A stretch of 47,982 nt of DNA from Roseburia sp. (GTDB taxonomy: Bacteria; Bacillota; Clostridia; Oscillospirales; Ruminococcaceae), in contig JAMPCH010000015.1 in NCBI GenBank assembly GCA_023666265.1, forward strand, positions 1 through 47,982. Direction: 5' to 3'. Below are positions 16,828 to 25,800 of the stretch, piece by piece. A model generated the notes under the pieces. The model had not been told where the DNA came from. It ran no database searches and worked only from the letters and a program-made list of their open reading frames with translations. A program made the translations under genes and the position numbers. Each line of letters starts with the position of its first letter. Position 1 is the first letter of the stretch.

Positions 16828-17620
16828 CGAGCAGCTGGAGCGGTATTCGCGGCACATTATCTTAAAGGAAATCGGCGTAAAGGGGCAAAAAAAGCTGTTG
16901 AACGCAAAGGTATTGATCATCGGCGCGGGCGGCTTGGGCGCTCCCGCCGCGATGTACCTCGCCGCGGCGGGCGTGGGAACGATCGGCATCGCCGACGCGG
17001 ACGAGGTGGATCTTTCCAATCTTCAGCGACAGATCATCCACGCGACGGACGACGTGGGAAAGCCGAAGGTTCTCTCCGCGAAAGAGACGATGAACCGCAT
17101 GAACCCCGACGTTACGGTCAACACCTATCACGAATTTGTCACGTCCGAAAACATCACGGAGCTTATCCGCGATTACGATTTCATCATTGACGGCACGGAT
17201 AATTTCCCCGCGAAATTTCTGATAAACGACGCGTGCGTTATGGCGAAAAAGCCCTTTTCTCACGCGGGGATCATCCGCTTTAAAGGTCAGCTTATGACCT
17301 ATGTCCCCGGGGAAGGTCCGTGTTATCGCTGTGTATTCAAAAACCCGCCGCCGAAGGACGCCGTACCTACCTGTAAACAGGCGGGCGTGGTCGGCGCAAT
17401 GGGCGGCGTGATCGGCAGCTTACAGGCGATGGAAGCGATAAAATACATCACCGGCACGGGCGATCTGCTGACGGGTTATCTGCTCACGTTCGACGCGATA
17501 AAAATGGAATTCCGCAAGATAAAACTCCCGAAAACGGACGGAAAATGCGCGGTTTGCGGCGAAAACCCGACGATAACGGAGCTTATTGATTACGAACAGA
17601 CCGAATGCGAGGGCGTTTAA
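16814..17620 (+). CDS. ThiF/HcyF-like E1 adenylyltransferase
   Basis: A 268-aa E1-like enzyme with the nucleotide motif GAGGLGAPAAMYLAAAGVG at 37-55, DGTDNFPAK at 126-134, and C187 in VPTCKQAG. Its zinc cysteines are at 170, 173, 245 and 248. It adenylates the C-terminal glycine of a ubiquitin-like carrier so that a thiocarboxylate can form. It overlaps the carrier gene by 14 nt, so the pair is translationally coupled. No rhodanese is attached, unlike the first E1, so a separate sulfur donor (TusA-like protein or desulfurase) is implied. An ATG further upstream in frame was rejected because the SD sits just before 16814. Confidence 0.94.
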   Translation: MAFTNEQLERYSRHIILKEIGVKGQKKLLNAKVLIIGAGGLGAPAAMYLAAAGVGTIGIADADEVDLSNLQRQIIHATDDVGKPKVLSAKETMNRMNPDVTVNTYHEFVTSENITELIRDYDFIIDGTDNFPAKFLINDACVMAKKPFSHAGIIRFKGQLMTYVPGEGPCYRCVFKNPPPKDAVPTCKQAGVVGAMGGVIGSLQAMEAIKYITGTGDLLTGYLLTFDAIKMEFRKIKLPKTDGKCAVCGENPTITELIDYEQTECEGV

Positions 17621-18033
17621 TGGTTATCATATCAAAAGAGAATTATGAAAAAATCGTCGCGCACGCGCTTTCCGAGCTGCCGAATGAGGCTTGCGGACTT
17701 ATCGCCGGAAAAATCGAAGGCGAAGATAAGCGCGTCGAAAAGGTCTATCTGCTGACGAATGTCGACAGATCCAACGAGCATTTTTCGCTCGACCCGAAGG
17801 AACAGCTCGCCGCCGTCAAGGATATGCGGGATCGCGGGCTGACCCCGCTCGGGAACTGGCATTCCCACCCCGAATCGCCGTCGCGCCCGTCGGAGGAGGA
17901 CAAGCGGCTCGCCTATGACAAGACCGCGAGCTACCTTATTTTGTCGCTGATGGATAGGGAAGCTCCCGTGCTGAATTCGTTTCACATCGAGGGCGATAAC
18001 GCGCGGCGCGAAGAACTTGTAATCGAAGCTTAA
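17620..18033 (+). CDS. JAMM/MPN+ metalloprotease, second copy (HcyD-like)
   Basis: A 137-aa JAB1/MPN+ protease with an intact site: E23 in PNEACG, H81 and H83 in WHSHPESP, S91 and D94. Its ATG shares a base with the stop of the E1 gene (TAATG), indicating tight coupling to the carrier/E1 pair. Its likely jobs are removing the YGVH tail of the carrier and/or releasing homocysteine or cysteine from the carrier adduct. It differs clearly in sequence from the JAMM at 10.2 kb, so the two are not a recent duplication, and each probably serves its own neighbouring carrier. Confidence 0.92.
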   Translation: MVIISKENYEKIVAHALSELPNEACGLIAGKIEGEDKRVEKVYLLTNVDRSNEHFSLDPKEQLAAVKDMRDRGLTPLGNWHSHPESPSRPSEEDKRLAYDKTASYLILSLMDREAPVLNSFHIEGDNARREELVIEA

Positions 18034-18048
18034 AATCGAGGATCGAAA

Positions 18049-18945
18049 ATGAGAGATATTGTTATAATCGGCAGCGGTCCCGCGGGGCTGTCAGCCGCTT
18101 TGTACGCGAAACGCGCGAATCTGGACGTGCTCGTCGTTGAAAAGGAATTCCAAGGCATCGGACAGATCGCCGAGAGCGCTCAAGTGGATAATTATATCGG
18201 GCTTTGCGGAATTAGCGGATTTGATTTGGGCGAGAAATTCCGGAGCGACGCGGAGAAATTCGACGCGGAATTTTACGAGGGTAACGCGCTGAAAATCGAG
18301 CTTCAAAACGGCGTTTGGCATACGTTTTTCGAGAATGAGATCATCAAATCGAGAACGGTAATTTACGCCGCGGGGGCAACTCACAGAAAGCTGAATGTCC
18401 CCGGCGAGGAGCGGCTGATCGGTAGGGGCGTTTCCTTCTGCGCGGTGTGTGACGGCGCGTTATATCGCGGAAAAACGGTCGCCGTTATCGGCGGCGGAGA
18501 TACCGCGCTTGACGACGCGCTGTATCTCTCCGACATTGCCGAAAAGGTGTATCTCATTCACCGAAGAACCAAATTTCGAGGTTCGGAAAAAAGCGTTTTA
18601 AAAATAAAATCCAAAGAAAATATCGAGATCGTCACACCTGCGAACGTTCTTGGAATATGCGGCGAAAACCGCATAAATTCAATAAAGCTCGACAACGGTC
18701 GCGAACTCGCGCTTAACGGGATCTTTGTCGCGATAGGAATGTCCCCCGCGACCGATTTGGTAAAAAACATCGTCACGCTCGACAGCGGAGGATATATCCG
18801 AGCGGACGAAACGGGGATCACCGACGCGCCGGGATTTTTCGCGGCGGGCGACGTGAGGACGAAAAAACTGCGGCAGGTCGTGACCGCCGTTTCCGACGGC
18901 GCGAACGCGGCGTTCTCGGCAATTGAATATTTGAAAAAAATTTGA
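18049..18945 (+). CDS. trxB: Thioredoxin reductase-like flavoprotein
   Basis: A 298-aa FAD/NAD(P)H disulfide oxidoreductase. The FAD motif GSGPAG is at 8-13, the redox-active CAVC at 131-134, the second dinucleotide motif GGGDTA at 148-153, and the closing FAD segment GFFAAGDVR near the C terminus. HRRTKFRGS after the second motif resembles NADPH-binding reductases. It is the last gene of the operon and probably reduces the thioredoxin encoded 1.5 kb upstream. A strong terminator follows five bases after its stop. Confidence 0.93.
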   Translation: MRDIVIIGSGPAGLSAALYAKRANLDVLVVEKEFQGIGQIAESAQVDNYIGLCGISGFDLGEKFRSDAEKFDAEFYEGNALKIELQNGVWHTFFENEIIKSRTVIYAAGATHRKLNVPGEERLIGRGVSFCAVCDGALYRGKTVAVIGGGDTALDDALYLSDIAEKVYLIHRRTKFRGSEKSVLKIKSKENIEIVTPANVLGICGENRINSIKLDNGRELALNGIFVAIGMSPATDLVKNIVTLDSGGYIRADETGITDAPGFFAAGDVRTKKLRQVVTAVSDGANAAFSAIEYLKKI

Positions 18946-18949
18946 AAAA

Positions 18950-18982
18950 CGGTATTGCGGTTCGACGCGATACCGCTTTTTT
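18950..18982 (+). terminator. Rho-independent terminator of the sulfur-carrier operon
   Basis: CGGTATTGCG pairs with CGCGATACCG (one G-U) around a GTTCGA loop, and CTTTTTT follows. It lies directly after trxB. Confidence 0.9.
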
Positions 18983-18993
18983 ATACAAGATTT

Positions 18994-19049
18994 CTATATC
19001 TCACTATATATGTTTCGTATTGGACAAAACGAAATTGCGGCGTTATAAT
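18994..19049 (+). promoter_or_regulatory. Promoter of the cystine transporter operon with shared upstream element
   Basis: CTATATCTC at 18994-19002, ATTGGACAA at 19019-19027 (TTGGAC as -35) and TATAAT at 19044-19049. Distances between the three parts are identical to those at 10056-10111, which points to one regulator, probably the LysR protein. Confidence 0.7.
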
Positions 19050-19072
19050 AATGATACAGCTTAGAGAAAGGA

Positions 19073-19159
19073 ATGAGCGCAGTGAAAAATTATTTTGAGA
19101 TGCTCATAAGGTCTAACTTCCGATTCGGTCGATGTTGCCCCTCGGAGGATAAAGGATAA
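19073..19159 (+). CDS. Candidate cysteine leader peptide (28-aa upstream ORF)
   Basis: The leader between the promoter and the transporter gene has an ATG at 19073 with GAAAGGA just before it. It opens a 28-codon frame ending in TAA at 19157. The peptide ends RFGRCCPSEDKG, with adjacent TGT-TGC codons at 19133-19138. Stalling at Cys codons when charged tRNA-Cys is scarce could alter the downstream RNA, and the next gene encodes a TcyP-type cystine importer. CCGATTCGG and CCTCGGAGG lie around the Cys codons, but I see no clear terminator between the leader and the gene, so control of translation is more likely than classical attenuation. It could also be a chance ORF. Confidence 0.5.
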   Translation: MSAVKNYFEMLIRSNFRFGRCCPSEDKG

Positions 19160-19181
19160 CGTTTTTGGTCAGGAGGACAAT

Positions 19182-20564
19182 ATGGATTTTTTATTGAGCA
19201 TCAACTGGATCGCGTTATTCGCGCTATCGATCGTGGGTCTGTTGTTTGTGCTGATACACGCGCTTTCCAAAAAAATGAATCGGACGCTTTTAACTCTGTT
19301 GGCGCTTCTGTTCGGGGCGGTCGTCGGTATCGTTTTTGCGTCCGAAGGCAATACATACCTCGTTTGGGTGGAGCTTATCGGCAATATTTACGTGAACGTG
19401 ATCACCGCGCTCGCCGCGCCGATCATCCTTGTATCGATCATCTCGAGCTTTGTTTCCCTCAAGAGTAAAGACGCAGTAAAGTCGATCGGTGTCCGCTCCG
19501 TGTTTTGGCTTTTGACAAGCGCGGCGGGAGCGATCGTGTTGAGCCTGTTCGCGGGGTCGGTATTCGGTCTTTGGGAGCGTTCGGCGATATTCGATAATAT
19601 CACCACGGTGAGCGATTCCACCGTTCAGGCATACGGAGACCTGAAAAGATCCTTTGACGAGGTATTACTGGGACTTTTCCCGTCGAACGTCGTCGGCGAC
19701 GTCGCGAATAACAACATCGTCGCGATCATCATTATCGCCGCCACCGTCGCGCTCGCGTACATCGGCGTCGCCTCAAGCGAGGGCGAGGACAAGGTCGTTT
19801 CGTTCAAGAATTTTGTCGAGGCAACGAAAAAGATACTTTTCAAAATTCTGCGGCTGGTAGTCGACATTACGCCCTACGCGGTACTCTGTTTGATCGCCTC
19901 GAGCGCCGCCGCGATCTTCTCCGATATTGATACGATCCTTCAGCTTCTGCTTTTGGTGGGGATCATTTACGCGGTCTCGTTTTTCCACGCTTATGTGTTT
20001 AACGGGCTTTTGATAAAATTCGCGGCGAAGCTAAACCCGCTCAAATTCTTTAAAAAAATATTTCAAGCGCAGGCGACGGCTTTTACAACGCAGAGCAGTA
20101 TCGGTACGTTACCGGTAACGATCGACTGCCTTGAGAATAGGGTCGGCGTAACCGAGAGGATCGCGAATTTCACCGCGCCGCTCGGAACTACGATAGGAAT
20201 GCCCGGATGCACCTGTGTATGGCCCGTCTTACTCGTGATGTTCTTTGTGAACGCCGCAGGATTGGATTGGAGCGTAGGCAACTACATTTTGCTGGCGATT
20301 GTAACCTTGGTGTTGTCGCTCGGAAGCGCGGGCGTACCCGGGATCGCCATCGTGTCGTCGGTGGCGGTGTTCGGCGCGTTGAATTTACCGATCGCGGCGG
20401 TGGTTTTACTTATACCGATAAACACGATCTCGGATATGGCGAGAACGCTTAATAACGCGACCACAGCCGCGGTCGCCGCCGCGATCGTCGCCCGAAAAGA
20501 GGGACAGATCGACGACGCGGTATTTAACAAGGAGGAGGTCGGATCATGGGTAACGGTACAATGA
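19182..20564 (+). CDS. tcyP: TcyP-like L-cystine / dicarboxylate-amino acid:cation symporter
   Basis: A 460-aa polytopic membrane protein of the DAACS family, the length of Bacillus TcyP. Several long hydrophobic segments start at residue 6. The substrate-hairpin region TTQSSIGTLPVT is present, as are the conserved APLGTTIGMPGC and a late NTISDMARTLNNATTAAVAA segment. The D-x-x-R-T-x-x-N motif of this family is clear. TcyP proteins take up L-cystine, which fits the sulfur island, the shared promoter element and the Cys-rich leader. AGGAGG precedes the ATG. The next gene overlaps its end by 19 nt. Confidence 0.9.
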   Translation: MDFLLSINWIALFALSIVGLLFVLIHALSKKMNRTLLTLLALLFGAVVGIVFASEGNTYLVWVELIGNIYVNVITALAAPIILVSIISSFVSLKSKDAVKSIGVRSVFWLLTSAAGAIVLSLFAGSVFGLWERSAIFDNITTVSDSTVQAYGDLKRSFDEVLLGLFPSNVVGDVANNNIVAIIIIAATVALAYIGVASSEGEDKVVSFKNFVEATKKILFKILRLVVDITPYAVLCLIASSAAAIFSDIDTILQLLLLVGIIYAVSFFHAYVFNGLLIKFAAKLNPLKFFKKIFQAQATAFTTQSSIGTLPVTIDCLENRVGVTERIANFTAPLGTTIGMPGCTCVWPVLLVMFFVNAAGLDWSVGNYILLAIVTLVLSLGSAGVPGIAIVSSVAVFGALNLPIAAVVLLIPINTISDMARTLNNATTAAVAAAIVARKEGQIDDAVFNKEEVGSWVTVQ

Positions 20565-21055
20565 GCGCGGCGGCGAAGCTTTCGCTCGCCCTTGCCGCTC
20601 TGGCGGCGGTGTTTTTGGCTTTGAGCGTTGTTTCCGCGAACCTTTCCGTCAGCAGAACGGTGAACGCGATCGGCGCGATCGGTACGGTGGAATTTTCCGA
20701 TCAGAGTAAGGAAAAGATCGACCTCGCGCTGACGTATTACGCGGAGCTTGACCCGAATCTCGCGTTGGAAAGCAAAATAACCAACGCGGACGAGCTGTCC
20801 GCCGCGAAATTCGAGTACGTTCGGCTCGCGATCAAAAAAGCCTATCTCGCCGACAAAAACGGCGATGAAAAAGCGGCGGAATACACCGCCGAGGCACGTG
20901 AGATTTTCGATGAATACTGCTCGACGGGCGAGTGCAAGGCGATCGCCAACTACGACGATCTGACCGCGCTGGAGGAAAAATATTCGGCGGGAACGAGCGA
21001 TAATTCCACGGCTTCAAATACTCCCGCGCCGGCGGAGGAAATAGAACTCTGCTAA
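20546..21055 (+). CDS. Secreted or membrane-anchored protein of unknown function
   Basis: A 169-aa protein not recognised by family. An uncleaved signal anchor or signal peptide covers residues 6-33 (KLSLALAALAAVFLALS). A helical region at about 50-145 follows, with Ala/Glu-rich helices (ALTYYAELDP, VRLAIKKAYLADKNGDE) and two cysteines in YCSTGECKA. A Ser/Thr/Ala/Pro-rich tail ends in Cys. The start overlaps tcyP by 19 nt with GGAGG eight bases upstream, so it is coupled to the transporter and may be an accessory or binding subunit outside the cell. That role is inference only. Confidence 0.75.
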   Translation: MGNGTMSAAAKLSLALAALAAVFLALSVVSANLSVSRTVNAIGAIGTVEFSDQSKEKIDLALTYYAELDPNLALESKITNADELSAAKFEYVRLAIKKAYLADKNGDEKAAEYTAEAREIFDEYCSTGECKAIANYDDLTALEEKYSAGTSDNSTASNTPAPAEEIELC

Positions 21056-21073
21056 TATTTTGGAGGTAATTTT

Positions 21074-22750
21074 ATGTTGAAAATAAATTCAAAACAGCCG
21101 ATAAAACGGCTTGCGGCAGCGCTTTCCGCTACCGTTATATGGGCGCTGTCCGTCTCGTTTTTAGGCGTTTCGGCAACGGCTGAGGGCTCGTCCGACAGCG
21201 CATACGACGCGGGGAAAGCCTATTACAATTCGGATTACAATTATCTGAACGACGAAAGCTCGGTCTTTCAAAGCGTTACATGGGAGGAGGCGGTGTACCT
21301 CTTCCAACAGGAGGGAAACTATCTGATCCTGCTCGGCGGATCGTGGTGTCCGAATACGACCGCAGTCATTGATTATATCAATGAAGCGGCGAAAGCGGCG
21401 GGAGTGGAGACGATCTACAATCTCGATTTTCGCCTTGACGGCGCAAGCGGCGACTCTCATATCCGCGAAACCAACGGCTCGGATAAGGCGGGCGCGGCTT
21501 ATAACTACCTTTACGGCGAGTTGGTAACGCGTTATTTGACGAACCTTAACGATTGGGTGGAATATACCGTCGACAGCGAAAGCGCGTTGACTTATACCAA
21601 CGCGAACGGCGTGGATATTACCGTTCCCAAAGCGCAAGTGCCGTTTTTGTTCCTCTACAATAAAGACAATGCCGTAAATCACGCGGGAGAATCAGCGGAG
21701 GGCGAAAAATATCCCATCGTATACGGCTTTGAAAAAATGGTGTACCGCGACGCGAACGGCGGTAAAACGCTGTTTACAAGCTCCCAAACGCAGGACGGCA
21801 CCACGGAGGTCACCGATTACTCCGCGCAGTTGAACGACGCGATATTCGGTCATATCCGGTCGGAGAATATCAAGCTTTCGTCCTTTACCGATGCGGATTA
21901 TATCCGCCTTGCGTATAACGAAAAATCGGGCGAAAGCATCTTTGAAAACGGCGAAAAAATAAACATACAAACCGTTACCTACCGACAGCTTGAATGGTTG
22001 CTTCGCCAAAACGGGAATTATCTGATCCTGTTCGGCGGCTCGTGGTGCGGAAATACGCAGGCGGTCATCGACATCATCAACGATTACGCGGTCGAAAACA
22101 ACTTGACCGTGTACAATTTCGACACCAAGCTGGACGGCGGCTACGCGAAGAAATATTGGGGCTATTCGGAGGACGTTCATATCCGCGACAGCAATAACGT
22201 TTTCGCGAACCGATACGTCGATATTGTTAAAGAATATCTGGACAACATCGAGACCGAATACACCATCGACAGCGGGAATTTCGTTTTTTATCAGACCGAC
22301 CCCGCCGATGAAAGTTCTCAAGTCATCGCCAATAAGCTCCAAGTTCCGTATTTCTTCGCTTACAATCATGATTGCGTGGACGAAAACGGACACGACACGC
22401 CCATTCTCGGCTATGTTGAAAAAATGTACGTGCTTGACGAGAGCCGCGAGGACTATATCGGAAACGAAAATAACTACGAGGATTACACCACGGCGGCACT
22501 CTCGGTGATCGGCGCTTATCGATCGGAAGGCGCGGTCGAGACCGCCGCTACTGCCGCTCCGCAGGCGATCGTCGATAACGACCCTGTCATAAACGGTAAC
22601 GTCGATCCGACGGACAGCGCTCAATCCGCCGCAAACGACACGACGAAGATCATCGTCGCGGTCGTGGGGGTCGCCGCAGTCGTCGGCGTGGTGATCTTCC
22701 TCGCGGTCGGAAAGAACAGGTCAAATAATAACGGCGGCGGGTGTTGCTGA
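21074..22750 (+). CDS. Secreted protein with two single-cysteine thioredoxin-like domains
   Basis: A 558-aa surface protein. A signal peptide lies at 1-36, and a C-terminal transmembrane helix at about 525-546 is followed by a short tail ending GGGCC. Two similar domains occupy about 68-280 and 299-500. Each contains a helix of the type EEAVYLFQQEGN or RQLEWLLRQNGN, a strand, and then GGSWCPNTTAV (C92) or GGSWCGNTQAV (C325). A thioredoxin follows the same plan, but the second active-site Cys is replaced by Thr, so each domain is monothiol. Each domain later has a VPFLF or VPYFFAYN stretch resembling the cis-proline segment. It is encoded behind the cystine transporter, so thiol capture, glutaredoxin-like exchange or cystine binding at the surface is plausible. 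I do not know a described family for it. Confidence 0.8.
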   Translation: MLKINSKQPIKRLAAALSATVIWALSVSFLGVSATAEGSSDSAYDAGKAYYNSDYNYLNDESSVFQSVTWEEAVYLFQQEGNYLILLGGSWCPNTTAVIDYINEAAKAAGVETIYNLDFRLDGASGDSHIRETNGSDKAGAAYNYLYGELVTRYLTNLNDWVEYTVDSESALTYTNANGVDITVPKAQVPFLFLYNKDNAVNHAGESAEGEKYPIVYGFEKMVYRDANGGKTLFTSSQTQDGTTEVTDYSAQLNDAIFGHIRSENIKLSSFTDADYIRLAYNEKSGESIFENGEKINIQTVTYRQLEWLLRQNGNYLILFGGSWCGNTQAVIDIINDYAVENNLTVYNFDTKLDGGYAKKYWGYSEDVHIRDSNNVFANRYVDIVKEYLDNIETEYTIDSGNFVFYQTDPADESSQVIANKLQVPYFFAYNHDCVDENGHDTPILGYVEKMYVLDESREDYIGNENNYEDYTTAALSVIGAYRSEGAVETAATAAPQAIVDNDPVINGNVDPTDSAQSAANDTTKIIVAVVGVAAVVGVVIFLAVGKNRSNNNGGGCC

Positions 22751-22815
22751 CAGTCACTTAAAAACAGATTTTAATTATGATATAGTAGAACATAAAACAG
22801 AAAGAAGGCAACACT

Positions 22816-25800
22816 ATGAAAATAAATAATAAAACGTTTGGTATAACCAAGGCGCTTGCATTCTTGCTGGCGCTGGTTATAAGCGTTTCCCTTTTACCGC
22901 TTTCGGCATTTGCCGAGGCGAATGCCTCGGCTCCAAAAGCTGCGGCAAAGGAATTGGATTATATCGGAGATAAATACGGTCTTGACGATCATGTGTTCGA
23001 CATACTTACCTTTGACCGTTTGAACCTGCTCCTGCTGGAAAGCAGAGTAAACGAAAAGTCGGTGATCGTGTTTGCCGACGATCAAAGCCCGACAGCTCGG
23101 AAAGCGATTCCCGAGATCAACAAAAAATCGAAAGAGCTGGGGATAGAAAAAGTATACTATTTCGATTTTGTTCTTGCGGGCGAGAACGGTGTGAATATCT
23201 GGGACGCTCCCGAAGAAACATGGCTTAACGCAGTCACTGAGGACGACGTTCCCGTATCGCAGGATCTTGTGATCGTTAAAAAAATACTGCAAAACACTAC
23301 CGCTCTTCGGGATGTTCCTCAGGATTTTACAGCGGCAAACGACGTTTTTCTGTTCGTTCTCGAGGGCTCGGGAGAAGCGCAAGAAAACGACGAGGAGCTC
23401 GCGTTAAGCACGTCGATATCAAAAAGTCTCTTGATAAAAGACGATAACGTAAGCGAAACCGATATTGAAGAAACGCTCTCGGATGTTATAGAGAACGGCG
23501 TATCCACGGCAAGCAGTTATTCGCAGTTTGACTATTTCAACAACGCGATCTGGAGAAGCAACGCCAGCCGCGAATTTTATGAAAACTATGACAAATTTGA
23601 GGATAATTTTAAGCTTCGCGCGGTAACGATCTATGAATTTCTGTACCTGCTTGAACAGGAGGGCGAGCACATTATTCTTGTCAGCGGCTCGTGGTGCGGC
23701 GATTCCAAGCTGGCGCTGCCGTTCGTCATAGAAAATTCCTATTATCGGGATTCCGATACGATCTATGTGTTGGATTTCAAGCTTACCGGAGGCTTTGATC
23801 AGCCATGGTCTTACAGGACGTACCTCAGCGATCACGCGGAGGAATTCGGGCTTTCATCTTACTCGCTCGGCGGAACCGGCATTATCGGTACCGAGGGCGC
23901 GACCCGCATAACGCTTCTTACGCGTCTTGGCGCGAAAATTATGGAGAAATTCGGCTCCGGTTATCCGGTAGGAGACGCGAATACGGTCCGTGATTATGTT
24001 GTCGACGGTAAAATCACTCTGAACGATGACGGAAAAGTCGTTGCGGAATACGCGACGACCTCGGACAAGAGTTTCCGTTCGCCCTATCTTGCCCGTTACA
24101 ACAAGGACGCGGAAAAGCCTATCGTTGACACCTGGCTCTATAAGGTCACCGAGTATGATTCCAACATTGACCAGGAGGTCGGTACTTATAAGGATTACGA
24201 GTTGAATTCGGGCGGATTTTCCGCTGAACAGCTCGCAAGAGGGCGTTATGAACTGGCGCTTTTCTTTGGGGCGGAGGACGTTTCCTATACACATCACGTT
24301 CCGAATATCAGCGAAAATCCCGGCGCGGACAGCGGCTGTGGAGATGAAAACGACACGCTGGACGATCAGGGACAGGAAACATTGATACCGTATCATGGTA
24401 GCAAGCAGTACGACGTTACGTCCTATCGGATCGACGTAACGCTTAACGAGTCCTCAAGCACGCCTGCGAACAGCACCTTCAACGCGACTACCGTAATCAC
24501 CGCAACGGCGGTCAACGAATTGAACGGAAGCAATCTGAGCTTTGATTTCCGAAATATTGATATTTCATCGGTCACGGTCAAGGATCTGACAGCCGATAAA
24601 GTCATCGCCGCCGAATACAGTCAATTAAATAATGACGCGCAGGACAGGCAGAAGCTCAATATCGCGCTCTCCGAAAACATCGCCTCGGGAGATGAATTTG
24701 AGGTGACCGTTGTATACAAGCTCTATACGGTAGATTACAGCGTAAGTGAATTCGGCTCGCCTCAAGGCTTTACGGTTCATGTAGACGGACAAGGTTATAC
24801 CGCCGCCGGCGAGCCTTTCGGCGCCACCTATTGGTTTCCTTGCAACAACACTCCCGCTGACGGCGCGCGGTACGAGATCACACTTCACGCTCCCGCAGGC
24901 TATATCGCGGTCAGCAACGGCGTAAAGGAAAAGACTTTTGTTGATGACAACGGCTACGACGCCGTAGCATGGAAATTAACGCAGGATACCGCTCCTTACC
25001 AGATCTTCGCGACCTTCAGTAAAAACCTTATCGAGTTAAAACAGGAGGGCGAGGCGGACGAAAACGGCAATGTGCAAAATCCTTTGTTTACGACCGCCGA
25101 CGGAAGAGAGATACCGATTTACGCCTATGTCAACAAGGATATATACTCGGATATAAATAATCGTTATCGAGCGGATCGTTATTTCGCGCTTCTCCCCGAA
25201 TACATAAGGTCTCTTGAAAGGCTTTTTGGAGCTTATCCCGGTGAAGCGTTGGGCTTTGTTTTTGAAAACGTCGGGGACGGAAACGGCGGCTCGGCGGGTT
25301 GGGGAGCTATCGAAACGAGGGATCGCCCGCTTTACACAAGCACCGGGATCATAAACGAAAACACTTTCGTTCATGAGTTTATTCACCAATGGTTCGGCGA
25401 CGCGGTAAGGCTCGAACAATGGAAAGAGCTTTGGCTTAACGAGGGTTTTGCCACGCTCGGCACGGACCTTTATTTTGAACTGACCGAAGAAAATGCGTCT
25501 TTTACCGTTGACGATGCGGAAATTCCTTTTACTACGTCGGCTAAATTTAAGGCTTTGTGGGAAAGCAAGGACGAAAACTCCATTTTCTGGGATACTCCCG
25601 TAGCGCTTATCAATAAAGAGACATATCTATTCGGCGGTCCGAGCATTGCTTACAACAAGGGCGCACTTGCACTTGCGGTACTCCGTGACGGGATCGGCGA
25701 CGACGCTTTCTTGGAAACGCTCAGAACATGGGTTTCTGAAAACAATGGCTCCACCGGAACTACGGAATCGTTCATCGCCCTTGCCGAAAGAATATCCGGA

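Noticed and set aside
10165-18033. Ubiquitin-like conjugation (Bil-type) antiphage system, suggested by E1, JAMM and ubiquitin-like proteins together
   Set aside because: No E2-like gene is present and all neighbours are sulfur enzymes, so sulfur-carrier chemistry explains the set better.
18558-18821. Minus-strand ORFs within the thioredoxin reductase and other strong genes
   Set aside because: They lie antisense to well-supported genes and resemble no family.
19050-19181. Known riboswitch (SAM, T-box or similar) in the transporter leader
   Set aside because: No conserved riboswitch core or T-box sequence could be recognised; the leader is only about 130 nt and contains the small ORF.
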